5,873 nucleotides of DNA. Source: Acidimicrobiales bacterium. GTDB lineage: Bacteria; Actinomycetota; Acidimicrobiia; Acidimicrobiales; SHLQ01. Each line of letters opens with the position of its first letter. Position 1 is the stretch's first letter. Below, piece after piece: positions 1 through 5,873 of the stretch. The DNA lies in assembly GCA_013002375.1 (NCBI GenBank), contig JABDJW010000232.1, positions 1-5,873 on the forward strand, given 5' to 3'. The notes beneath the pieces are model-generated. The model was not told where the DNA came from. It saw nothing but the letters and a program-made list of their open reading frames with translations, and searched no databases. Made by a program: the position numbers and the translations under genes.

Positions 1-1054
<1,054 letters not shown>

Positions 1055-1084
1055 CGTCGTCACTCCAGAGGGGCGGACAAGAAT

Positions 1085-1107
1085 TTCTCCTACCGAGATA
1101 GTAAGAA
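1085..1107. repeat. Imperfect inverted repeat over the sufB -10 region
   Basis: The arms TTCT/AGAA and TAC/GTA are arranged around a 7-base centre, with two unpaired bases in one arm. The element covers the predicted -10 box and transcription start of sufB, where a repressor operator would be expected. It does not match any Fe-S regulator site I can name with certainty, and short arms of this kind arise by chance. Confidence 0.25.
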
Positions 1108-1131
1108 TACCAGACCGGAGAAGCTCCTCAA
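1104..1131 (-). promoter_or_regulatory. Predicted sufB promoter
   Basis: On the minus strand, TTGAGG (1126-1131) and TATTCT (1104-1109) are separated by 16 bases, giving a sigma70-like promoter with a predicted start near 1097 and a leader of about 43 bases. A second TANNNT hexamer, TACTAT, lies just downstream at 1098-1103. An imperfect inverted repeat overlaps the -10 region (see separate entry). This is read from motif spacing only; no transcript evidence is available. Confidence 0.45.
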
Positions 1132-1151
1132 CGGCCCAACGACAGAGCGTT

Positions 1152-1160
1152 TTGACTCAA
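1152..1160. repeat. Short palindrome TTGACTCAA in the sufB/receiver spacer
   Basis: This is a 9-base palindrome with a single central base, located 31 bases upstream of the GTG of the receiver-like gene. Its left half also reads as a -35-like TTGACT, but no convincing -10 follows at 16-18 bases. It could be an operator or a promoter element for the plus-strand gene, or chance. Confidence 0.2.
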
Positions 1161-1181
1161 CTCCGACGGTGACTCGCCGAT

Positions 1182-1187
1182 AGGAGG
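1182..1187 (+). promoter_or_regulatory. Shine-Dalgarno AGGAGG, unusually close to GTG start
   Basis: A full-consensus ribosome binding site ends 3 bases before the GTG at 1191. Usual spacing is about 5-9 bases. It decides the start of the receiver-like gene, because no other in-frame start lies nearby and the receiver fold begins immediately after it. Confidence 0.6.
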
Positions 1188-1190
1188 CTC

Positions 1191-1676
1191 GTGGAAACAG
1201 AGCAGTACACCGTTTTGATCGCCGCCGAGAATCGGGCGGTCGTCCAACTGGCCGAGAAGGCGCTCGAGCGCGACGGTCGGTTCACGATCGTGGGCGAATG
1301 CCCCAACGCCCCGATGGCCAGCAGTATGGCCCGCAAGGTGAAGCCCGACCTGTTGATCGTCGAGGAATACCTGCGGGGCCTCTCGATCAACGCCCTCGTG
1401 GCCGAGATCCACGATGAAGCACCCACCGCGGAAGTGATCGTACTGAGCATCGACAATCAGGTTGAACAGCTCGACCTGATCGAGAACATCTTCGCCGGGC
1501 TTTCGGTCGTCGAGGAAGAAACCTTCCAGGCCGCGCTCGATTCCTTGATCTCGTTCTGGGAGAGCGACGACGCGACCGAACTCGCCTCACCCGACCGCCG
1601 CCTGCGCAGCCGCCGGGGCGACACCGACTGGAACAAGGTCTCCAGCGAACGCCGCGACGACGATCGCCGGAGCTGA
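1191..1676 (+). CDS. Degenerate response-regulator receiver (pseudo-receiver) protein with charged C-terminal tail
   Basis: This 161-residue soluble protein has unknown function. Residues about 6-120 follow the receiver (CheY-like) pattern: beta1 TVLIAAEN (7-14), the FTIVGEC strand (31-37), KPDLLIVEEY (51-60) and the EVIVLS strand (81-86). The phosphorylation residues are altered. The acidic pair is A12-E13, the phosphoacceptor Asp position is Glu58, Ser86 sits at the Thr/Ser position, and no Lys is found where the conserved one would be. It is therefore unlikely to be phosphorylated normally, and Glu58 might mimic the phosphorylated state. No DNA-binding or enzymatic output domain follows. 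Residues about 125-161 form an Arg/Asp-rich, probably disordered tail. The start is GTG, with a perfect AGGAGG at 1182-1187 only 3 bases upstream, which is unusually close; a stop codon in frame at 1170-1172 rules out a longer form. It is transcribed divergently from sufB, which could mean shared control, but no function can be assigned. Confidence 0.8.
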   Translation: METEQYTVLIAAENRAVVQLAEKALERDGRFTIVGECPNAPMASSMARKVKPDLLIVEEYLRGLSINALVAEIHDEAPTAEVIVLSIDNQVEQLDLIENIFAGLSVVEEETFQAALDSLISFWESDDATELASPDRRLRSRRGDTDWNKVSSERRDDDRRS

Positions 1677-1680
1677 CCCT

Positions 1681-2487
1681 CTAAACCAACGCCAGTTCGC
1701 GCCGGTCGGCTGACGCCGAGCCCGAAACTGATTCGACTCCTGGCACCGCCGCCGGCTCCACCGCTGACGCCGACGCTGGCGCGGTGCGCCGTCCGTTGGC
1801 GTAGGCGTGCACGTAGTCCTGGCCCGAAAGAGCCTGGATCTCGCCCATCACCGCGTCGGTGATCTGCCGCAGCACCGGTTGCCGGCCCGCCCGTTCGCCG
1901 AGGTGGCCCACCGAAATCGGCGCGCCGATATGCACCTCGACCCGCTTGCCGATTGCGGGCACCGCCCGATCGGGGGGTTGGATCTCTCGGGTGCCCCGCA
2001 AGCCGACCGGGATGATCGGTGCACCGGTTCGTAGCGCCAACCGGGCCGCTCCGGTGCGCCCCTTGTGCAGCTCGCCCGTCCGGGAACGGGTGCCTTCCGG
2101 ATAGATGGCAAAGAGTTCCCCGGCGTCGAGAACCTCGGCGGCGGTGTCGAGCGCTCGCGTGGCGGCCGCTCCCCCACGCCGATCGATCGGCACCATGCCC
2201 AGGTTCGGGAGCAGCGTGCGGGTCTTCCAGTCGTCGAGATACTCCGCCTTCCCGACAAAGGTCACCCGTCGACCTACGGCGAGCGGGATGAAGAACGAAT
2301 CGATGAACGCGTTGTGGTTGGCGCACAAGATGGCCGGCCCGTCTTCGGGGATGTGCTCCGCTCCGTTGACCTTCACCTTCCACGCCCGATTGAACACCGG
2401 CGCGAGCACCTTGCGGGCCGGTGTCTGCCAACGCCCGAACGCCCGCCGATCGGATGGGGCTGTGGTGGTGTGCTTCCCGCTGGACAT
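1681..2487 (-). CDS. plsC: 1-acyl-sn-glycerol-3-phosphate acyltransferase (PlsC/LPLAT family)
   Basis: This 268-residue protein has all the main PlsC acyltransferase motifs. The catalytic HX4D is at His58-Asp63 (NHNAFID), the glycerolphosphate-binding PEGTRS is at 130-135, and a GAPIIPVGLRG segment provides the last block. The expected reaction is transfer of an acyl chain to the sn-2 position of lysophosphatidic acid to give phosphatidic acid, at the inner membrane face. The residues after about 228 are a low-complexity Ala/Ser/Pro-rich tail outside the fold. The ATG at 2487 is preferred because family similarity begins shortly after it. No clear Shine-Dalgarno precedes it, and an in-frame ATG at 2556-2554 would add 23 unconvincing residues. 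It lies 73 bases downstream of the MshC-like gene on the same strand and ends 4 bases from the convergent receiver-like gene, with no room for an intergenic terminator. Substrate preference within the LPLAT family cannot be read from sequence. Confidence 0.93.
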   Translation of the reverse strand: MSSGKHTTTAPSDRRAFGRWQTPARKVLAPVFNRAWKVKVNGAEHIPEDGPAILCANHNAFIDSFFIPLAVGRRVTFVGKAEYLDDWKTRTLLPNLGMVPIDRRGGAAATRALDTAAEVLDAGELFAIYPEGTRSRTGELHKGRTGAARLALRTGAPIIPVGLRGTREIQPPDRAVPAIGKRVEVHIGAPISVGHLGERAGRQPVLRQITDAVMGEIQALSGQDYVHAYANGRRTAPASASAVEPAAVPGVESVSGSASADRRELALV

Positions 2488-2508
2488 GAGATGAGCATGA
2501 CCAGCGAA

Positions 2509-2549
2509 CGTTTCGCGTTGGTTACGAGAGTGCGAGGAGAGGCGAAACG
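2509..2549. repeat. Perfect 8-base inverted repeat between the MshC-like gene and plsC
   Basis: CGTTTCGC at 2509-2516 and its exact complement GCGAAACG at 2542-2549 flank a 25-base loop. The element lies wholly in the 73-base spacer between two co-directional genes. It has no following T-run on the minus strand, so it does not look like an intrinsic terminator. It could form an mRNA hairpin that affects plsC expression or stability, or be a protein-binding site. Confidence 0.4.
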
Positions 2550-2560
2550 GTGGCATGACA

Positions 2561-3706
2561 TCAGGGCATCGGCGCGTTTGCTCCATCCTTGAGCGCGATT
2601 CCCAGAAGCTCGGCCGGGGCGGCCACGTCTCGACCATCCGCCGCGGCGGCGTCGAGCATTCGGAGGGCTTCGGGCGTGTCGAGATCGGCGTCGATCGCCT
2701 CGGCGATGAACCCGGCCGGAACGGGAGCGGCTTCGGCCCCGACCGAGCGCCACACCTCGAGCCTGGCGCGGGCATGGATGAGGTCATCGGTCGACCACGA
2801 CCAATCGGTCCGATAGTGGTGGGCCAGCAGCGCGGTCCGGATCTCGGGCCCGGACCAGTGCGCCCGCAGGTCGTGCACGAACACCAGATTGCCGACCGAC
2901 TTCGACATCTTCTGGCCGTCGTATCCGACCATGGCCTGATGCATCCAATGCCGGACGAACGGCCGGCCGGTGACCGACTCGGATTGGGCGCGTTCGCACT
3001 CGTGGTGCGGATACAACAAGTCGGTGCCGCCACCGTGCAGATCGATGGTCTCACCGAGTTCCCGGAGCGCCAGCGTCGAGCATTCGACGTGCCAACCCGG
3101 GCGCCCGGGCCCCCACCGCGACTCCCAGCTCGGTTCGCCGACCAGCGCCGGCTTCCACAGCACGAAATCGAGCGGATTGCGCTTCAGGGGGTTGTCCGGA
3201 TTCTCACCGCCGGCCGGCCCGACGGCCAACATCGCCGATCGGTCCAGGCCGCAGAGCGCACCAAAGGACGAAGCCGTCGAGACATCGAAGAACACCCAGC
3301 CGTCGACCGCGTAGGCATCGCCCCGATCGATCACCGCACCGATGAACCCCCGGATGTCGGCAATGGCCGACGTCGCCCGCGGGCTGCTCCAGGGCGGCAG
3401 GACGTTCAGCGCCGCCAGGTCGTCGTCGAACCGACGGATCTCGGCGGTGGCCAGATCGAGGTAGTGCACATCGCGATCGCGGGCGGTGCGCAAGATGTCA
3501 TCGTCGACGTCGGTGATGTTGCGCACCATCCGCACCTCGTGGCCGAGATCGCGCAGCCGACGGATCAGCACGTCGTAGGTCACGTACGTTGCGGCATGAC
3601 CCATGTGGGTGGCGTCGTACGGTGTCACACCGCACACGTACATCGTCACGACGGGGCCGGCCTCGAACGACACGACCGCTCGCCGGGCGGTGTCGTACAG
3701 CCGCAT
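2561..3706 (-). CDS. mshC: MshC-like cysteine ligase (cysteinyl-tRNA synthetase-related, without anticodon-binding domain)
   Basis: This 381-residue class I synthetase-fold protein would activate cysteine with ATP. MshC joins it to GlcN-Ins in mycothiol synthesis, whereas CysRS charges tRNA-Cys. MshC-like traits are the block MYVCGVTPYDATHMGHAATY (22-41), LNVLPP, MVGYDGQKMSKSVGNLVFV, and a short C-terminus lacking the DALR-type anticodon-binding domain of CysRS (about 460 residues or more). CysRS-like traits are DLHGGGTDLLYPHHE followed by CERAQSE, which keeps Glu238. The expected zinc ligands are Cys25, Cys209, His234 and possibly Glu238. The HIGH-type motif is His34-Met-Gly-His37 and KMSKS is at 266-270. 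The ATG at 3706 starts directly at MRLYDT, without the roughly 20-residue leader of mycobacterial MshC. A GAGG lies 11 bases upstream. It begins 13 bases after npdG, so the two are probably co-transcribed. Family membership is certain; mshC rather than a divergent cysS is probable. Confidence 0.8.
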   Translation of the reverse strand: MRLYDTARRAVVSFEAGPVVTMYVCGVTPYDATHMGHAATYVTYDVLIRRLRDLGHEVRMVRNITDVDDDILRTARDRDVHYLDLATAEIRRFDDDLAALNVLPPWSSPRATSAIADIRGFIGAVIDRGDAYAVDGWVFFDVSTASSFGALCGLDRSAMLAVGPAGGENPDNPLKRNPLDFVLWKPALVGEPSWESRWGPGRPGWHVECSTLALRELGETIDLHGGGTDLLYPHHECERAQSESVTGRPFVRHWMHQAMVGYDGQKMSKSVGNLVFVHDLRAHWSGPEIRTALLAHHYRTDWSWSTDDLIHARARLEVWRSVGAEAAPVPAGFIAEAIDADLDTPEALRMLDAAAADGRDVAAPAELLGIALKDGANAPMP

Positions 3707-3719
3707 CAGGCTCGACGCC

Positions 3720-4382
3720 TCAGATGCTGTCGTCGAGGCCGGTGAACGTGATCGCCACCCGGGTCTTGTAGCGAACGTTCAACTGCAAGAGAACCGCGGT
3801 GAAGGCCTCGATGGCGGTGGCATTGGACAACTCGCCGGCGTCGAGCGGCCGCAGCCCCGGTACGTCGCCGATGATCGCCGCGACGGTGTTGGTGGCTTCC
3901 TTGTGGTCCGAACAGATCAACACGTCGGACACGACGGGTTCGGCGAGATCAGCCAACTCCTTGGCCGGGACGTGGTGCATCGAGGCGACCACATACGCCG
4001 ATCGGACTTCGGCCTGCACGCTCGCCGCAACGGACCCCCGGGGCGGCACCAGCGGTTGAAACTCCCGACCGACCTTCGAGAGGGCGTTCGACATGCACAC
4101 CACGATCTTCGACTGCAACTCCTTCGCGACCGAGGCCGCCGTCTCGGCGGCTGCGTCCCACGGCGTCGCGATGATCACGAGCTCCGCCTTGGCCGCCTCG
4201 ACGTTGTCGCCGGCGACGATGTCGAGATCGAGACCCGGCCACTTCTCGACGATGGTGTCACGCACTTCCATCGCCCGATACTTCGATCGCGACCCGAGTG
4301 TGACGTGATGGCCGACCGATGCCAGGCGAGCGGCCAGGGCCCGTCCCGCCGGACCGGTGGCCCCGAGCATTCCGATGTGCAT
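3720..4382 (-). CDS. npdG: NADPH-dependent F420 reductase (F420H2:NADP+ oxidoreductase)
   Basis: This 220-residue cytoplasmic enzyme is expected to move hydride between coenzyme F420 and NADP(H). The N-terminal Rossmann motif is G7-ATG10-PAG13. Ser31-Arg32, with Lys34 (GSRSK), occupies the position that binds the NADP 2'-phosphate. Family signatures follow: LVIIATPWDA for the nucleotide-binding domain, MHHVPAKEL in the middle, DVLICSDHKEA, and the C-terminal GLRPLDAGELSNA plus TAVLLQLNVRYK that form the F420-side pocket. Length matches the family (about 210-230). The ATG at 4382 gives an N-terminus that begins directly with the Rossmann beta strand. There is no Shine-Dalgarno, but a TACCCT -10-like box ends 7 bases upstream, which suggests a leaderless mRNA. 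It is the first gene of a probable npdG, mshC-like, plsC unit. Its presence implies that the organism makes or uses F420, though no F420 biosynthesis gene is in the window. Confidence 0.93.
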   Translation of the reverse strand: MHIGMLGATGPAGRALAARLASVGHHVTLGSRSKYRAMEVRDTIVEKWPGLDLDIVAGDNVEAAKAELVIIATPWDAAAETAASVAKELQSKIVVCMSNALSKVGREFQPLVPPRGSVAASVQAEVRSAYVVASMHHVPAKELADLAEPVVSDVLICSDHKEATNTVAAIIGDVPGLRPLDAGELSNATAIEAFTAVLLQLNVRYKTRVAITFTGLDDSI

Positions 4383-4389
4383 GGAGGCC

Positions 4390-4395
4390 AGGGTA
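4390..4395 (-). promoter_or_regulatory. Predicted -10 element for npdG (leaderless)
   Basis: TACCCT fits the actinobacterial TANNNT -10 consensus on the minus strand and ends 7 bases before the npdG ATG. The transcript would then start at or within a base or two of the start codon. No clear -35 is seen. The absence of a ribosome binding site agrees with this reading. Confidence 0.4.
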
Positions 4396-4466
4396 CGAAG
4401 CCCGGCGCAACTCTGGCCATTCCGCGTCTGTCCGCTGGCCTGATCAGCCTCGGACGATGCCGGGGC

Positions 4467-4472
4467 TAAGGT
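4467..4472 (+). promoter_or_regulatory. Predicted -10 element for fabI (leaderless)
   Basis: TAAGGT fits TANNNT and ends 8 bases before the fabI ATG at 4481, so transcription would begin at or next to the start codon. The bases between are CGGCGCCT, with no Shine-Dalgarno. No convincing -35 lies 16-18 bases upstream. Confidence 0.4.
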
Positions 4473-4480
4473 CGGCGCCT

Positions 4481-5248
4481 ATGGGAATTCTCGAAGGAAA
4501 GCGGTTGCTGATCACCGGCGTGCTGACCGATGCCAGCATTGCGTTCGGCGTGGCCGCGATGGCTCAGGCCGAGGGAGCCGAGATCATCTTGACCGGAGCG
4601 GGCCGAGGCATGCGGCTCACCCAGCGAACGGCCCGCAAGTTGGCGACCGAGCCAACCGTGCTCGAGTTCGACGTGACCGAACCCGAGCATGTCGATTCGG
4701 TGGTGGCCGCGGTGCGGGACCAGTTCGGCACGATCGACGGCGCACTCCATGCCATCGGGTTCGCCCCCGAGGTGTGCCTGGGCGACGATTTCATGGCCGC
4801 ACAGTGGGACGACGTCGCGGTCGCAATGCAGATTTCGGCCTACTCCTTGAAGACCCTGGCCGAGGTCGCCGTACCGCTGATGCCCGATGGCGGTTCGATC
4901 GTCGGGCTCGACTTCGACGCCACCGTTTCCTGGCCGGCCTACAACTGGATGGGTGTCGCCAAGGCCGCGTTCGAATCGGCCAACCGCTATCTGGCGCGCG
5001 CCCACGGGCCGGCCGACATCCGGTGCAATCTGGTCGCCGCCGGCCCCATCCGCACCATGGCGGCCAAGTCCATTCCCGGCTTCGCGGTCTTCGAGGACAA
5101 CTGGGACGATCGAGCCCCGCTCGGCTGGGACGTGAACGACACCGAAGGTGTTGCCCGGGCGTGCTGCGCGCTGCTGTCGGATTGGTTTCCGCAAACCACC
5201 GGCTCGATCATTCATGTCGACGGCGGCTATCACGCCATGGGCACGTAA
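4481..5248 (+). CDS. fabI: Enoyl-[acyl-carrier-protein] reductase [NADH], FabI/InhA type
   Basis: This 255-residue short-chain dehydrogenase-fold enzyme reduces the trans-2 double bond of enoyl-ACP in the last step of the type II fatty acid elongation cycle, in the cytoplasm. The N-terminal ITGVLTDASIAF (11-22) is the FabI/InhA nucleotide-binding loop, and Asp64 contacts adenine. GFAPE follows HAI at 90-92. The catalytic block is GLDFD (Phe145) with Tyr154 and Lys161 in PAYNWMGVAKAA, which matches InhA Phe149, Tyr158 and Lys165. The substrate loop begins at NLVAAGPIRT and the protein ends in the usual HVDGGYHAMG. It is closer to InhA than to E. coli FabI in the YNWM and AAGPIRT segments, but lacks the longer substrate-loop region of mycobacterial InhA (269 residues). 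Ala91 replaces the InhA Ser94. The ATG at 4481 is chosen because the protein starts exactly where the family does; the frame is open further upstream but would overlap npdG. Confidence 0.95.
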   Translation: MGILEGKRLLITGVLTDASIAFGVAAMAQAEGAEIILTGAGRGMRLTQRTARKLATEPTVLEFDVTEPEHVDSVVAAVRDQFGTIDGALHAIGFAPEVCLGDDFMAAQWDDVAVAMQISAYSLKTLAEVAVPLMPDGGSIVGLDFDATVSWPAYNWMGVAKAAFESANRYLARAHGPADIRCNLVAAGPIRTMAAKSIPGFAVFEDNWDDRAPLGWDVNDTEGVARACCALLSDWFPQTTGSIIHVDGGYHAMGT

Positions 5249-5264
5249 CGCTGGTGGTTCCCCG

Positions 5265-5873
5265 GTGACGACGCTGATCATCGGAGGCTCGGGATTGCTC
5301 GGTCAGGCCCTCGTCGACGAGTTCAGCGACACCATCCACGCCACCTACCACTCGAATCCGCCCGTTGCCGAGGTGTGGCGCAACGCCAACTGGCTGCCGC
5401 TGGACATCACCGACGAGGCGGCGACCGCTGCGGCGATCGAAACGATCAAACCGGATCTGGTGGTCAACGCGGCTTACGTGTCGGCCGGTCCCGGACTCGA
5501 GGCGATCACTGCCCACGCGCCCGGCACGATCGCCGGGGTCTGCCGTCGCGCGAGCTGCCGGCTGGTACACGTGTCGACCGATGTGGTGTTCGGTGGCGAT
5601 CGGACCGAGCCCTACGCCGAGGCCGACGACCCCGATCCGGTCCACGCCTATGGCCGGGCCAAGCTCAGCGCTGAGCGTGCGGTGACGGCAGCCGACCCAG
5701 CCGCCCTGATCGTGAGGACCTCACTGCTGTACGGCGGCCGGTCCGAGCATGCCCAAGAGACCTTGATCCGGCGGGCCGTGGAAAAGGGCGACATCACGTT
5801 CTTCACCGATGAAGTCCGCTGCCCCATCGCGGTGACCGACCTGGCCGGCGCGATCCGACAGCTCAGCAACTAC
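5265..5873 (+). CDS. RmlD-like NAD(P)-dependent sugar reductase / SDR-family protein (partial, C-terminus beyond right edge)
   Basis: The 203 codons present run to the right edge without a stop. The product is an extended short-chain dehydrogenase of the RmlD substrate-binding family. The N-terminal nucleotide motif is G7-GSG10-LLG13. KPDLVVNAA gives the strand near the cofactor. S104-T105-D106 with VVFGG, and Tyr129-Gly-Arg-Ala-Lys133 (YGRAK), supply the catalytic Thr, Tyr and Lys. VRTSLLYGG and the DEVRCPIAVTDLAGAI block match dTDP-4-dehydrorhamnose reductases, which make dTDP-L-rhamnose. Such proteins are usually about 280-300 residues, so about a third is missing. No other rhamnose gene is visible, and MAT2B-like or other nucleotide-sugar reductases are alternatives, so no symbol is given. 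The GTG start at 5265 is the only one near the Rossmann strand, preceded by a weak GGTGG 7 bases upstream. It begins 16 bases after fabI and is probably co-transcribed with it. Confidence 0.8.
   Translation, partial: MTTLIIGGSGLLGQALVDEFSDTIHATYHSNPPVAEVWRNANWLPLDITDEAATAAAIETIKPDLVVNAAYVSAGPGLEAITAHAPGTIAGVCRRASCRLVHVSTDVVFGGDRTEPYAEADDPDPVHAYGRAKLSAERAVTAADPAALIVRTSLLYGGRSEHAQETLIRRAVEKGDITFFTDEVRCPIAVTDLAGAIRQLSNY

Noticed and set aside
1152..1181. TTGACT at 1152-1157 as the -35 box of the receiver-like gene
   Set aside because: No TANNNT-like -10 follows at 16-19 bases, so I list it only as a palindrome.
1457..2431. Minus-strand open frame spanning the receiver gene and plsC
   Set aside because: It is out of frame with plsC, which has intact catalytic motifs in its own frame, and it runs antisense through the receiver-like gene. 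Its product is Arg/Gly-rich with no domain.
2488..3054. Long N-terminal extension of the plsC frame into the MshC-like gene
   Set aside because: The frame stays open by composition only. The extension overlaps the MshC-like gene in another frame, and PlsC similarity begins just after the ATG at 2487.
2555..3745. Long plus-strand open frame opposite the MshC-like gene
   Set aside because: It is antisense to a gene with clear synthetase motifs, has low-complexity Arg/His-rich sequence and no family signature.
3603..4469. Plus-strand open frame opposite npdG
   Set aside because: It is an antisense shadow of npdG with no recognisable domain.
4319..4480. Upstream start for fabI adding 54 residues
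   Set aside because: It would overlap the start of npdG, the added residues are unlike any FabI N-terminus, and the ATG at 4481 matches the family start exactly.
5375..5674. Alternative plus-strand frames inside the RmlD-like gene
   Set aside because: The frame starting at 5265 carries the Rossmann, STD and YxxxK motifs in order; the others are Arg-rich shadows.

Overview
This window is high-GC, densely coded chromosomal DNA. The gene set is a SufB of Suf-type Fe-S assembly, an InhA-like enoyl-ACP reductase, an F420-dependent NADP reductase and a MshC-like cysteine ligase. Together these point to an actinobacterium. The MshC-like protein and the InhA-like enzyme are both divergent from the mycobacterial type, so I infer a deep-branching lineage such as Acidimicrobiia, but the window alone cannot fix the taxon.

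Layout. From 1 to 1054 (minus) is the N-terminal three quarters of sufB, cut by the left edge. A 136-base divergent spacer holds a plausible sufB promoter. From 1191 to 1676 (plus) is a small protein with a degenerate response-regulator receiver fold and a charged tail, of unknown function. It ends 4 bases from plsC (1681-2487, minus), an acylglycerolphosphate acyltransferase. Upstream of plsC on the same strand are the MshC/cysteinyl-tRNA-synthetase-like gene (2561-3706) and npdG (3720-4382). These three are probably one transcription unit in the order npdG, mshC-like, plsC. A 98-base divergent spacer separates npdG from fabI/inhA (4481-5248, plus). A RmlD-like short-chain dehydrogenase follows from 5265 and runs off the right edge.

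How the genes fit. This looks like ordinary housekeeping and redox-cofactor territory: Fe-S cluster assembly, F420/NADPH exchange, low-molecular-weight thiol synthesis (if the ligase really is MshC), and two steps of lipid synthesis (fatty acid elongation and phosphatidic acid formation). No mobile elements, CRISPR arrays, RNA genes or defence systems are visible, and codon use looks even throughout.

The points most worth a second look are modest. One is the unphosphorylatable-looking receiver protein in the position divergent from sufB. Another is the ligase that mixes MshC and CysRS signatures. The third is a pair of divergent promoter-like -10 elements placed so that both npdG and fabI could be read from leaderless mRNAs.
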